Shown here in pieces: positions 38,433 to 46,996 of a stretch of DNA of 64,000 nucleotides; position 1 is the stretch's first letter; every line of letters begins with the position of its first letter. A program made the position numbers and the translations under genes. Below the pieces are notes generated by a model. It saw only the letters and a list, made by a program, of their open reading frames with translations. It was not told where the DNA came from and did not search any database. Source of the stretch: Sagittula stellata E-37 (GTDB lineage: Bacteria; Pseudomonadota; Alphaproteobacteria; Rhodobacterales; Rhodobacteraceae); contig NZ_CP155729.1 in the NCBI RefSeq assembly GCF_039724765.1, forward strand, positions 2,861,501-2,925,500, written 5' to 3'.

Positions 38433-40888
38433 TGCGCATCTACGTCCATATCGGTCCCGATGGTCAGGTGTCGGACCGGCTGCAACGCATCCTGGACGGC
38501 AAGCGCGACCAGCTTCTGGGCAAAGGCGTGCTTTACGCACGCTCGCCGGGCGCACGGAACCACACGCGACTGTTCATGGCTGTCACGGACCCGGAACATG
38601 TGGATTCCCTGCGCTACAACCGCGGATACATCGCGCCCGAAAAACAGCGCGTCCTGCATGACGACGTGGCGCATGCGCTGACCGAAGAAGCACGGCGCTT
38701 CCCCGTCGATACGCTGATCCTGTCGGCCCACCAGCTTGGCACCTCCCTGTCGACCCGTTCCGAACTGACGCGACTGAAGGCACTGCTGGCCCCCATCTCC
38801 GACGATATCCGGATCGTGGCGCATGTCGACGATCCGGCGCGGATGCTGGTGCGGCGCTATCCCGGGCAGTTGCTGGAAGGCCGGGGCCGCAGCCTTGGCC
38901 TTGAACTGGATACGACAACAGCCAACTCCTTCTGGGACGCCGCCATCGCGACCCGCCCTAAGCCGGACCCGCAGGCAGGCCAGTTCCCGGAGATCCAAGG
39001 GGCCAACCACTGGCTCGACTTCCGACGGATGCAAAGCGAGTGGGAGGCGGTCTTCGGCGCCGGGTCGATGACGTTCCGCAGCATCGACTTCGCGTTGCTG
39101 GAGTCAGAAAGAGCCCCCGATGAAGTCCGTGCGGCATTCGGCATCGCAGACACCATCGGCAAGGTGGAAGCCTGGGACTTGCCCGCCCAGCCCTCCGCCG
39201 CATGGTTGACCCGTTGCCGTCTGTTCAACGACGCGGTGTTGCGCCTGCTGGCAAAAAAAGAGGTCATCCTTCCCCGCCAGCTTTGGCGAAAGTTCCTGGG
39301 CGAAATCAAGGTGCACGGCGCCCCTGTGGACGCCGACAGCCTCGCGGCGCTCTCGGAACGTTTCGCGGGTGACATCTCCGCGCTCTGCGCCGAACACGAC
39401 GGGCTGGACCCGGCGCTGATGGCACCGGACAGGGCCGCCGCCCCCTGGGTTGAGGCGGATCCGACGAACGGCTTCCGTGCGACACAATACCTGATGGCCT
39501 TCCGCTGGCGCATCAACCAGGCGACCAAGGAGGAACTGGCGAACAAGGCGGCGGACCTCGCGCGCCTCGCGGCCCGGACCCCGGCACCGGTCAGCGCACC
39601 GGCCGCCGCGCCGCGCACCCCGGCTCTGGCAGGCGCGGCTGCCACCCTGCGCGAGGTGGATGCCGAGGCTGACCCAACCGCGACGGAAAATGTCGACCGC
39701 ATCCTGTCGCCCGCCGCGCGCAAGGTGATGCCCGATCTGGCCAAGCAGAACTTCGTCAAACTACAGACGTCGTCCTTTGCACCGCACAATCGGCTGGGCC
39801 GTGTCGACGAAGAGGCTCTGGCCGCCGCCTACACGCCCGCCCCGAAGCGCGTCCTGCCGAACGGCAGCACGGGCCGGGTCATTGTCGGCTGCATGAAGAA
39901 CGAAGGGCCGTATATCCTCGAATGGATCGCCTATCACCGCGCAATCGGTTTCGACGATTTCCTGATCTACACCAACGGCTGCGAAGACGGCACATCCGAA
40001 ATTCTCGACCGGCTGCAGGAAATCGGTATCTTGCAGCACCGCAACAACGACAACTGGTCCGGCAACTCGCCACAGCAGTTCGCGCTCGACAACGCACTGG
40101 ACGAGCCGGTGATCCGAAACGCGGAGTGGATCGCACACATCGACGTGGACGAGTTCGTCAACATCCGGACCGGGAACGGAACGCTCGACGACCTCTTTGC
40201 CGCCGTACCGGATGCGACAAATGTGGCGATGACCTGGCGGCTCTTCGGACACAACGACGTGCTCACCCTCACGGACCGCTTCGTCATCGAGCAGTTCGAC
40301 ACCTGCGCGCCCAAGTTCTGCCCCAAGCCGCACACCGTCTGGGGCTTCAAGACGATGTTCAGGAACACCGGCGCCTACGAGAAGATCTCTTGCCACCGGC
40401 CCAACAAGCTGGCCGATGGCTTCGATGACAAGGTGAAATGGGTCAACGGCTCCGGCCGGGACATGACCTCGGAAGCGCTCCGGAACGGCTGGCGGTCGTC
40501 CAAGAGGTCGATCGGCTACGACCTGATCCAGCTGAATCATTATGCTCTGCGCTCGGCGGAAAGCTACCTGATCAAGCGCCAGCGCGGCCGCGCCCTGCAC
40601 GTCGACCGCAACATCGGCATAAACTACTGGATCCGCATGGACTGGTCGGTGCACCGGGACATCACGATCAAGCGCAACGTTCCGCGTGTGCGCGCAGAAT
40701 ACGACCGGTTCCTGTCGGACCCGGTTCTGAAAGAGTGGCATGGCAAGGCTTTCCAATGGCACCGTGCCAAGGCCGATGAACTGCATGGAATGCCCGAATT
40801 CGAAGACCTGTACCAACAGGCGCTCACGCTGAAGCTCACGGAAACCGAACGGGTGGCCTATGCGCTCGCCCTTGATCTGGAGAACTGA
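38432..40888 (+). CDS. Fusion: degenerate sulfotransferase-like domain and GT2 glycosyltransferase
   Basis: An 818-residue two-domain protein. Residues about 1-380 resemble a bacterial sulfotransferase fold: HIGPDGQVSDRLQRIL lies where HIGxxKTGTTxLQ is expected, followed by LLGKGVLYARS and LSAHQLG. The P-loop Lys and Thr residues are lost, so PAPS binding is unlikely. A Pro/Ala-rich linker spans about 395-420. Residues about 483-800 are a GT2_4 domain (VGCMKNEGPYILEWIAYHRAIGF; Asp-Val-Asp-Glu-Phe near 570; HYALRSAESYL near 706). The GT2 half looks intact. The first half may serve as a scaffold or acceptor-binding domain. Its start overlaps the sulfotransferase stop, and FkbM follows at once. 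Confidence 0.82.
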   Translation: MRIYVHIGPDGQVSDRLQRILDGKRDQLLGKGVLYARSPGARNHTRLFMAVTDPEHVDSLRYNRGYIAPEKQRVLHDDVAHALTEEARRFPVDTLILSAHQLGTSLSTRSELTRLKALLAPISDDIRIVAHVDDPARMLVRRYPGQLLEGRGRSLGLELDTTTANSFWDAAIATRPKPDPQAGQFPEIQGANHWLDFRRMQSEWEAVFGAGSMTFRSIDFALLESERAPDEVRAAFGIADTIGKVEAWDLPAQPSAAWLTRCRLFNDAVLRLLAKKEVILPRQLWRKFLGEIKVHGAPVDADSLAALSERFAGDISALCAEHDGLDPALMAPDRAAAPWVEADPTNGFRATQYLMAFRWRINQATKEELANKAADLARLAARTPAPVSAPAAAPRTPALAGAAATLREVDAEADPTATENVDRILSPAARKVMPDLAKQNFVKLQTSSFAPHNRLGRVDEEALAAAYTPAPKRVLPNGSTGRVIVGCMKNEGPYILEWIAYHRAIGFDDFLIYTNGCEDGTSEILDRLQEIGILQHRNNDNWSGNSPQQFALDNALDEPVIRNAEWIAHIDVDEFVNIRTGNGTLDDLFAAVPDATNVAMTWRLFGHNDVLTLTDRFVIEQFDTCAPKFCPKPHTVWGFKTMFRNTGAYEKISCHRPNKLADGFDDKVKWVNGSGRDMTSEALRNGWRSSKRSIGYDLIQLNHYALRSAESYLIKRQRGRALHVDRNIGINYWIRMDWSVHRDITIKRNVPRVRAEYDRFLSDPVLKEWHGKAFQWHRAKADELHGMPEFEDLYQQALTLKLTETERVAYALALDLEN

Positions 40889-40889
40889 A

Positions 40890-41591
40890 ATGGATGGCAG
40901 CGACGGCATCGAAAGAAATGCCTTCCTTCGTTCGCGCGGGCTGAAGATCCCCAAGCACCCGGAACTGACCACGGGACGGGTGCGCGCCGCTCTGAAAGAG
41001 GGGACCTATGAGCGCAAGGAATGCGACGCGGTCATGCGCGTCGTGCGCGAAGGCGACACCGTTCTCGAACTGGGTGGCGGCATGGGCTACATGTCCACCC
41101 TCCTCGCGGTGAAGAAGAAGGTCGCCAAGATCGTCACCTACGAGGCGAACCCTAGCCTCATCGACTACATCAAGTCGGTCCACGCCGCCAACGACGTGAC
41201 CAACGTCGAGGTGCGCAATGCCCTGCTCGCGCCGGAAAAGGGCGAACCGGTGCCGTTCTACATCCGCAAGAACTTCCTTGCCTCTTCCATGAGCGGGGAC
41301 ATCGATACCGATGCCATCGTGCGCGAGGAGAAGGTCGAGCAGCAGGCCATAGCACCCGTGATAGACGCGTTGAAACCGTCGGTGCTCGTCTGCGACATCG
41401 AAGGCGCGGAGGCAGAGCTTCTGCCCGCCGCCGACTGGTCGTCGCTGCGTGTGGCGATCATCGAACTGCACCCGCAATGGATCGGTCAGAGCGGCGTGCA
41501 AGCGGTGTTCGACGCCATGCACAAAGCCGGTCTGACGTACTTCCCCAAGGCCAGCGAAGCCAAGGTTGTCACTTTCCGCAAGGATTGGTGA
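40890..41591 (+). CDS. FkbM-family methyltransferase
   Basis: A 233-residue class I SAM methyltransferase. The SAM site is LELGGGMGYMSTLLA (about 58-72). The next strand has VTYEANPSLI, whose Glu binds the SAM ribose. VLVCDIEGAEAELL fits the FkbM-type fourth strand. Members O-methylate sugars or small metabolites. The ATG follows GGAGAAC and is 1 base after the upstream stop, so it belongs to the same unit. The substrate is probably the product of the glycosyltransferases, but this is inferred from position. Confidence 0.86.
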   Translation: MDGSDGIERNAFLRSRGLKIPKHPELTTGRVRAALKEGTYERKECDAVMRVVREGDTVLELGGGMGYMSTLLAVKKKVAKIVTYEANPSLIDYIKSVHAANDVTNVEVRNALLAPEKGEPVPFYIRKNFLASSMSGDIDTDAIVREEKVEQQAIAPVIDALKPSVLVCDIEGAEAELLPAADWSSLRVAIIELHPQWIGQSGVQAVFDAMHKAGLTYFPKASEAKVVTFRKDW

Positions 41592-41600
41592 CCGGGCGGC

Positions 41601-41657
41601 GGAGGACTTTTCGACGAAAAGTCCTCCGCTTCAAAGAATTTTCTACGAGAAATTCTT
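41601..41657. repeat. Double hairpin element
   Basis: Two adjacent hairpins lie between the FkbM and next GT2 genes. The first has 12-bp perfect arms, GGAGGACTTTTC (41601-41612) and GAAAAGTCCTCC (41616-41627), with a 3-base loop. The second has arms AAGAATTT (41634-41641) and AAATTCTT (41650-41657), with an imperfect inner part. Both are symmetrical, so orientation is undefined. It may be a transcript boundary or an mRNA processing site, or a mobile repeat. Confidence 0.85.
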
Positions 41658-41678
41658 CACGCGAATTGCCGGAGCCGC

Positions 41679-42725
41679 ATGCATATCACAGCCGTCCTTT
41701 GCGTCCGCAACGAAGCGGCCTTCCTGCTCGACTGGATAGCGCATCATCTCGCCTGCGGGATCACGCATGTCGTGGCGATGAGCAACGATTGCGACGACTG
41801 CACGGACGCGATGCTCGACCGGCTGGCAGAAATGGGCCACGTCACGCACATTCGCAACGACGGCCCCTACGACAGCGGTGGCATCCAGTTCACCGGGCTG
41901 AAGCTGGCAGACAAGGCGAAGCAAGTGCGGCGCGCCGACTGGCTCCTGCCCATCGACATCGACGAGTACGTGAACGTCCACGCGGGCGACCGGACCCTGC
42001 CCGCCCTGATCGGAGCCCTGCCCGAGGCCACCGCGATAACGCTGACATGGCGGCTCTTCGGCAATGCGGGCGTGGTCCGGTTCACAGACACGGCGGTCAC
42101 GCAGCAGTTCACTCGCGCGGCACCGGAGATCATGCACTGGCCGTGGCGGGCGTTCATGTTCAAGACGCTCTACCGCAACGACGGCACCTACAGGAAACTC
42201 GGTGTCCACAGGCCCCGAAGCCCCATGGAGGACCGTCTGGCAAACGCGCGCTGGTTCGACGCGCATGGCCGCGCTTTGGACGAGCAATTCCGCACGCGCC
42301 GCATCTTCTCGCCCTTCGGACAGCCGCTCTACGGTATGGCGCAGCTCAACCACTATCCACTCGGTGCCATGGAAAGCTATGTTCTGAAGGCGGACAGGGG
42401 GCGTGCCGTCCACAGCGATCATGCGCTCGGAATGGACTACTGGGTCGAGAGGAACTGGTGCGACGTCGAGGACACCAGCGTCCTTGGATTGGAGGGAGTC
42501 GCGGAACGCCGGGCGGCATTTGCCGAGGACCGGGTGCTTGGCCCCCTGCATGAAAGGGCCGTGGCCTGGCGGCATGCGCGCTTCGACGCGCTCATGGCGG
42601 AGGAGCCAAACCGCGCGCTCTTTGCCCGCCTCCTCATGGCGCCACCCGCGCGCCCGCTTTCGCTCGACGCGGCGCGTTTCCTGAGTGGCCACGCGACCAG
42701 GGCCCGTATGACGGGCGACACCTAG
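41679..42725 (+). CDS. GT2-type glycosyltransferase
   Basis: A 348-residue protein of the same family as the one at 36730, with MHITAVLCVRNEAAFLLDWI at the start, Asp93-Ile-Asp95-Glu-Tyr as the metal motif and the HYPLGAMESYVLKADRGRAVH block. It differs from the first paralogue throughout and so is not a recent duplicate. Its upstream gap holds the double hairpin, so it may be expressed at a different level from the four genes before it. GCCGGAG lies before the ATG. Donor and acceptor unknown. Confidence 0.85.
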   Translation: MHITAVLCVRNEAAFLLDWIAHHLACGITHVVAMSNDCDDCTDAMLDRLAEMGHVTHIRNDGPYDSGGIQFTGLKLADKAKQVRRADWLLPIDIDEYVNVHAGDRTLPALIGALPEATAITLTWRLFGNAGVVRFTDTAVTQQFTRAAPEIMHWPWRAFMFKTLYRNDGTYRKLGVHRPRSPMEDRLANARWFDAHGRALDEQFRTRRIFSPFGQPLYGMAQLNHYPLGAMESYVLKADRGRAVHSDHALGMDYWVERNWCDVEDTSVLGLEGVAERRAAFAEDRVLGPLHERAVAWRHARFDALMAEEPNRALFARLLMAPPARPLSLDAARFLSGHATRARMTGDT

Positions 42726-42865
42726 CCGGCGCCGGGCAACTGCCCTCTCCACCATCTCTGCCCCATTTTTCCTTAATTCAACACGACTGAGCCATAAATC
42801 TGCCCGACCTGGCGGCGATTGTTTCCGAACGGGCCGCCCTCAGACGCGGTCAAAGAGGACATGGC

Positions 42866-43795
42866 ATGGCAGCAGACAACGGTTTCACTCCGGATTTCAG
42901 CGAGCTTGGCCGCGGTGAGTGGCTGACCGCCCTGAAAGGGCTTGGTGAGGAGCACGGCTTTGCCGAGCCTCTCGGCAAACGGCATGCCGGCATCTTCATC
43001 GAGGACGGCGACACCCTGCTGGTGTCGTTCGAGACCATGTCGGGCATAGAGGCCCTATCGGAGACCCGCACCCCCCTTGGCTTCGACATGGTGCGCGACC
43101 ACGGCTGGTCCTCGCTCTCTGTCCTTTCGCACGGCGACACGTGGTTCCGCGACCCGCGGGTCTTCGGCTTCTTCGACCAGCTGCTGGACGATGGTTTCTT
43201 CGACGAATTCGAGCGGGTGGTCTTTTACGGCGCCGGCCCGTGCGGTTATGCTGCTGCCGCCTATTCGGTCGCGGCGCCTGGCGCACGAGCGCTGCTCCTG
43301 CAGCCGCAGGCGACGTTGGATCCCCGCGTGACGGAATGGGACGACCGGTTCACAGACATGCGCCGACAGGATTTCACTTCGCGCTACGGTTTTGCGCCTG
43401 ACATGATCGACGCCGCGGAAAAGGCCTGGGTCCTCTACGATCCCTACGAACGCCTGGATGCGATGCACTCCGCCCTGTTCGAGCGCGGCAACGTCGACCG
43501 CTACCGGATGCCGTTCTTCGGTGGCGCGCTGCAGACGGACCTGCGCCTAATGGACATTCTGCCGAAACTGTTGATCGAGGTCGCCGACGGCACGCTCGAC
43601 ACTGCGCGGTTTGCAGAACACATGCGGGCCCGCCGCAACCATCCGCCTTACCTGCGCAAACTGCTTGCGCGGACCGACGCCAGCCAGCGCGACAGGCTGG
43701 GCCTCATGTTGTGCCGCCATGTGACAGCACGGATGAATGCCCCGCGATTCCGTCGCCGTCTCGCTCAGCTCGAGGCACAGAGGGCCGCTCGATGA
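42866..43795 (+). CDS. Alpha/beta-hydrolase-like protein without nucleophile Ser
   Basis: A 309-residue protein that I can place only by fold. The segment ERVVFYGAGPCGYAAAAYSV then ARALLLQPQ looks like the strand, nucleophile elbow and helix of an alpha/beta hydrolase. The residue equivalent to Ser in GxSxG is Gly124 (GAGPCG), and a Cys126 sits two positions on. The relatives I recall are often named 'phosphoadenosine phosphosulfate reductase' in Rhodobacterales, but no PAPS-reductase motif is visible. It follows the GT2 gene by 140 bases with its own AAAGAGGAC ribosome site and converges on a small membrane gene. Function unknown; a link with the glycan cluster is suggested by position. Confidence 0.7.
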   Translation: MAADNGFTPDFSELGRGEWLTALKGLGEEHGFAEPLGKRHAGIFIEDGDTLLVSFETMSGIEALSETRTPLGFDMVRDHGWSSLSVLSHGDTWFRDPRVFGFFDQLLDDGFFDEFERVVFYGAGPCGYAAAAYSVAAPGARALLLQPQATLDPRVTEWDDRFTDMRRQDFTSRYGFAPDMIDAAEKAWVLYDPYERLDAMHSALFERGNVDRYRMPFFGGALQTDLRLMDILPKLLIEVADGTLDTARFAEHMRARRNHPPYLRKLLARTDASQRDRLGLMLCRHVTARMNAPRFRRRLAQLEAQRAAR

Positions 43796-43799
43796 TCGG

Positions 43800-44075
43800 T
43801 CAGGACCCGCGCCTAAGGAAGGCTTCGCGCAGGTCTTCCTGGAAATAGCCGAGCGCGGCGAAAAGGCTGAACAGGAAGACCCGACCGCCCTCGCCCAGCA
43901 AAGACAGCAACACCGCCGCAGCCAGAAGACAAACAAGCAGGGCCGCCACGCCGCGATCCTGCTCTGCGATCATGTGCTCCGACCCAAGCCAGCGGTACAG
44001 CCGGTCTGTCACCTGGGGCTCCACGTGTTTCGCGCCCCATCCGGCAGCGGCGCCAAGGATCACCGTCAATAGCAT
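43800..44075 (-). CDS. Small membrane protein, unknown function
   Basis: A 91-residue protein. A Gly/Ala-rich hydrophobic start (MLLTVILGAAAGWGAKHVEP) is followed by an amphipathic segment and two strongly hydrophobic helices (about 46-65 and 68-82). The C-terminus is charged. GGGGTGA precedes the ATG at 44075. It is divergent from pyrC. I do not recognise its family. Confidence 0.7.
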   Translation of the reverse strand: MLLTVILGAAAGWGAKHVEPQVTDRLYRWLGSEHMIAEQDRGVAALLVCLLAAAVLLSLLGEGGRVFLFSLFAALGYFQEDLREAFLRRGS

Positions 44076-44159
44076 CGTCACCCCTTTCTGCACTCACTAT
44101 GCTCATAGCGCGTCAAGCCGCTCTGGTGAAGAACGGCGCCCCATGCTAGCGGATTTGCC

Positions 44160-45194
44160 ATGACCCAGATCACCCTTCCCCGCCCGGATGACTGGCACCT
44201 GCACCTGCGCGACGGCGCAATGCTGCGTGCCGTGGCCCCCGAAACCGCGCGCCATTTCGGACGTGCGATCATCATGCCCAACCTCGTGCCGCCCGTCGTG
44301 ACCGGCGATCAGGCCGCCGCCTATCGCGACCGCATCATGTCGGCGCTTCCGGAAGGCAGCGGCTTCACCCCGCTGATGACGCTCTACCTGACCGAAACGA
44401 CCGACCCCGACGACCTTGCCAAGGCGCATGCGGATGGCATCATCCACGCCGTGAAGCTTTACCCGGCCGGGGCCACGACCAACTCCGCCTCGGGCGTGCG
44501 CGACTTCGACAAGGTGCGCCCCCTGCTGGAGCGTATGGCCGAGATCGGCTGCCCGCTGTGCGTCCATGGCGAGGTGGTGGATGCGGACGTCGACATCTTC
44601 GACCGCGAGGCCGTGTTCATCGACCGCGTGCTGGATCCGCTGCGCCGCGCCACGCCGGACCTGCGCGTCGTGATGGAACATATCACCACCGCTCAGGGTG
44701 CCGATTACGCGCGCGAAGGCGGCGATGCGCTGGGGGCGACGATCACCACCCATCACCTGGTCATCAACCGAAACGCAATCCTCGTGGGCGGGATCAAGCC
44801 GCACTACTATTGCCTGCCGGTCGCCAAGCGCGAAGAACACCGGCTCGCCCTGCGCAAGGCCGCAACCTCCGGCGATCCGAGCTTCTTCCTCGGGACCGAT
44901 TCCGCGCCGCACCTCGATCCGCTGAAGGAAAACGCCTGCGGGTGCGCCGGCTGCTTCACAGCGACCAACACGCTGTCGATCCTGGCCGAGGTCTTCGAGC
45001 AGGACGGCGCACTGGACAAGCTGCAGGCATTTGCCTCATTGAACGGACCGCGTTTTTACGGCTTGCCGGTCAGCGAGCAGACCGTGACCCTGACCAAGGG
45101 CGATCCGGTCGAATATCCGAAGAAGATCGACACCGAAGACGGCCCGGTCACCGTGTTCGACCCGATGATGCCGCTGCACTGGCGCGTCGACTGA
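44160..45194 (+). CDS. pyrC: Dihydroorotase, class II
   Basis: Third enzyme of pyrimidine synthesis: reversible cyclisation of carbamoyl-aspartate to dihydroorotate, with a binuclear zinc centre. The 344-residue chain is the E. coli PyrC type. Metal ligands are His13 and His15 ([10 protein letters not shown]), carboxylated Lys99 ([13 protein letters not shown]), His136 (CVHGE), a later His in THHL, and the catalytic Asp in FLGTDSAPH. pyrE lies 2.4 kb downstream, which is a common arrangement here although other genes intervene. A hairpin follows the stop. Confidence 0.97.
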   Translation: MTQITLPRPDDWHLHLRDGAMLRAVAPETARHFGRAIIMPNLVPPVVTGDQAAAYRDRIMSALPEGSGFTPLMTLYLTETTDPDDLAKAHADGIIHAVKLYPAGATTNSASGVRDFDKVRPLLERMAEIGCPLCVHGEVVDADVDIFDREAVFIDRVLDPLRRATPDLRVVMEHITTAQGADYAREGGDALGATITTHHLVINRNAILVGGIKPHYYCLPVAKREEHRLALRKAATSGDPSFFLGTDSAPHLDPLKENACGCAGCFTATNTLSILAEVFEQDGALDKLQAFASLNGPRFYGLPVSEQTVTLTKGDPVEYPKKIDTEDGPVTVFDPMMPLHWRVD

Positions 45195-45242
45195 CTGGCC
45201 AGTGCGGGTCCAGAACCTGCGCACCGCCTGCAAACAAGACAG

Positions 45243-45262
45243 GCGCTGCCTCCGGGCGGCGC
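45243..45262 (+). terminator. Hairpin downstream of pyrC
   Basis: GCGCTGCC (45243-45250) pairs with GGCGGCGC (45255-45262) in an 8-bp stem that includes one T-G pair, with a 4-base loop, about 50 bases after the pyrC stop. TTTG follows. A weak intrinsic terminator is likely. Confidence 0.55.
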
Positions 45263-45367
45263 TTTGTTGGCCGGGGCGCAATGCCCGGTTCTCCTTGACC
45301 GGTGTGTCAGGCCTTTAGGAGGCCCAGCCATGACCCGCCAGTCAGCGAGCACCAACCAAAGCCTTCG

Positions 45368-45911
45368 ATGGATGGCTTGCCGGACCGGATCGGCGCGAAC
45401 CCCGTCCACACCACAATCGCCGTCCCAGACTCGGTTGCCATTGAACTGACTCCCTTTGCCCCACCCGCGAAGACGGCCCCGCTGTACCGCATCTATCGCC
45501 CAGGACCGCTCGACCGAGCGCCTGATCGCGCCTTGCACGGTGGGTGACGGTCCCGACAGCACGATATGGCCCCTGTCGCCGTACGCCGTAAAGAACGGGA
45601 CCGGGTTCGACGGTCCCTACGGCAAACCGCAGGAAAGAAAGATCCTGCACGAGATCGTGCATCACGCCCAAAACGAAACCGGGATGGCCATCAGTCAGGC
45701 CTGCGATGCTCAGGGAGCTCCCCGGGCCTACAGGCTGCGTGAGCACGACCTCAGACAATTTGGAGTGGCCGATCCCCTGCCCAACCGCAACGTCTGGGGT
45801 CCGAACGACGCCCACTGCAGAGAATTCGCTGGGGTTGTCGGAAAAAGCGGCAGCCGCGCGCATCATTATGGCCCGTGCGGAATTTGGACGGACGAAAGTA
45901 TTGAAACGTAA
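45368..45911 (+). pseudogene. Decayed duplicate of the zincin-like gene
   Basis: Read in two frames, this stretch resembles the intact gene 70 bases further on. The first frame, from ATG 45368, gives MDGLPDRIGANP...IELTP, matching MDALIDLLLDWIGEN...VELSP, and ends at a stop near 45547. The second frame gives GDGPDSTIWPLSP then ILHEIVHHAQNETG, matching NEGPDGTIFILSP and ILLHELVHHAQHDHG, and later LRQFGVADPLPNR, matching LKQLNVPDPMKDR. One frameshift around 45500-45550 is needed. The HExxH motif itself is kept. A programmed shift cannot be ruled out, but decay after duplication is simpler. Confidence 0.65.
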
Positions 45912-45980
45912 ACCTATACCCATTTAGGCTGGTCTGAATAACGGTCAATGCACCGAGGGACAGAAAGAAGGAGACCGCCC

Positions 45981-46454
45981 ATGGACGCTCTCATCGACCT
46001 GCTTCTGGACTGGATCGGCGAGAACAGCGCCTATCAGACCAGTGACCTTGAGCCACCGGCGGTCGTGGAACTCAGTCCGAAGGAACTGACCCGCGAATTC
46101 TACTACGGGCGCGCGCACCTCATCCCCGAGGACGGCGTCGACGACCGCGTCAACGCCATCTACATCGCCAATGAAGGACCGGATGGCACGATCTTCATCC
46201 TCTCGCCCGAGCAGATCGACGGGGCCGAGAACTTCGCCGACCCGCGCGACAATCCGCTCTGGCGCGAAATCCTCCTGCATGAACTGGTCCATCACGCGCA
46301 GCATGACCACGGCGCGGAAACCTGGACCTGCATCTCGCTGTCGGAGTCCGAAGCTTACCAGATGGGCGGCACTTTCCTGAAGCAGTTGAACGTGCCGGAT
46401 CCGATGAAGGACCGCACGGCCAGCGACAAGATCTACAAGTCCTGCGACGGCTGA
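45981..46454 (+). CDS. Small zincin-like protein (HExxH)
   Basis: A 157-residue protein with HELVHHAQ (His100, Glu101, His104), the zinc-binding helix of gluzincin/metzincin-type metallopeptidases. A possible third ligand is Glu118 or Glu120 in SLSESEAYQ. There is no signal peptide, though the first helix is hydrophobic (about 3-12). The size fits DUF6647-like bacterial zincins, a family I name with caution. AAGGAG before 45981 gives the start. A decayed copy lies just upstream, and the gene's 3' end overlaps the convergent DUF4166 gene by 22 bases. Substrate unknown. Confidence 0.75.
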   Translation: MDALIDLLLDWIGENSAYQTSDLEPPAVVELSPKELTREFYYGRAHLIPEDGVDDRVNAIYIANEGPDGTIFILSPEQIDGAENFADPRDNPLWREILLHELVHHAQHDHGAETWTCISLSESEAYQMGGTFLKQLNVPDPMKDRTASDKIYKSCDG

Positions 46455-46996
46455 ACCTGCGCCGGGTCGTTTTGCGTCGGCAGCGTATCGAGTTGCCCGG
46501 TGTAGGACACGAGCCTCCCGAGCAGCGGCAGGGCGATGGCAACATCGAAACGGTAAAGTCCGCCGTCCTGCCATTCCCGCGCAACCACGCGGGGCCAAAG
46601 CGCTCGGGGTACAGGCATGCCCAGCATTGCCACGCGCTCCGTCACCAGTCTCAGGCCACCCGCCTCGGTCACAAGGCGCGTATCGACCCGCGCCAGCCCC
46701 AGGCGCTCGGCCAGCAATCCGTCGACGGTGGCGAACAGGCGAGAGACCATGCGGGTTTCCCCGATCTCACGTATCCACCGCGCGCCTTGCCCGTCGGGTT
46801 CGGTCACCAGCCGGAACGGCACGTTCCGGGCGGCAGGAGGCAGACCCATCACCCTGGCCAGCAACCGCATCCCGCGAGTGTCGGCCGGCGTCACGGTGAT
46901 CCGTCCATCGAACGCTCCGAACCCCGCATGCAGGGCCTTGCAGGCGGGCGGCAACCCCGCCATGCGGTCCCCCAACAAGGCGGCATAAGGCGTCAA
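46433..46996 (-). CDS. DUF4166-family protein
   Basis: A 187-residue protein with the DUF4166 layout: LLGDRMAGLPPACKALH at the start, VPFRLVTEPDGQGARWIREIG, and a later strand pair DGGLYRFDVAIALPLLGRLVSYTG. The start is probably TTG at 46996, which overlaps the stop of the upstream DCC gene (TTGA) and gives the family's usual N-terminus; an ATG at 46963 would cut into it. Function is unknown; the DCC/DUF4166 pair is a frequent association in bacteria. Overlap implies translational coupling. Confidence 0.75.
   Translation of the reverse strand: MTPYAALLGDRMAGLPPACKALHAGFGAFDGRITVTPADTRGMRLLARVMGLPPAARNVPFRLVTEPDGQGARWIREIGETRMVSRLFATVDGLLAERLGLARVDTRLVTEAGGLRLVTERVAMLGMPVPRALWPRVVAREWQDGGLYRFDVAIALPLLGRLVSYTGQLDTLPTQNDPAQVQPSQDL

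Noticed and set aside
45299..45367. An earlier start for the decayed zincin copy
   Set aside because: The frame is open upstream, but similarity to the intact gene begins only at the ATG at 45368.
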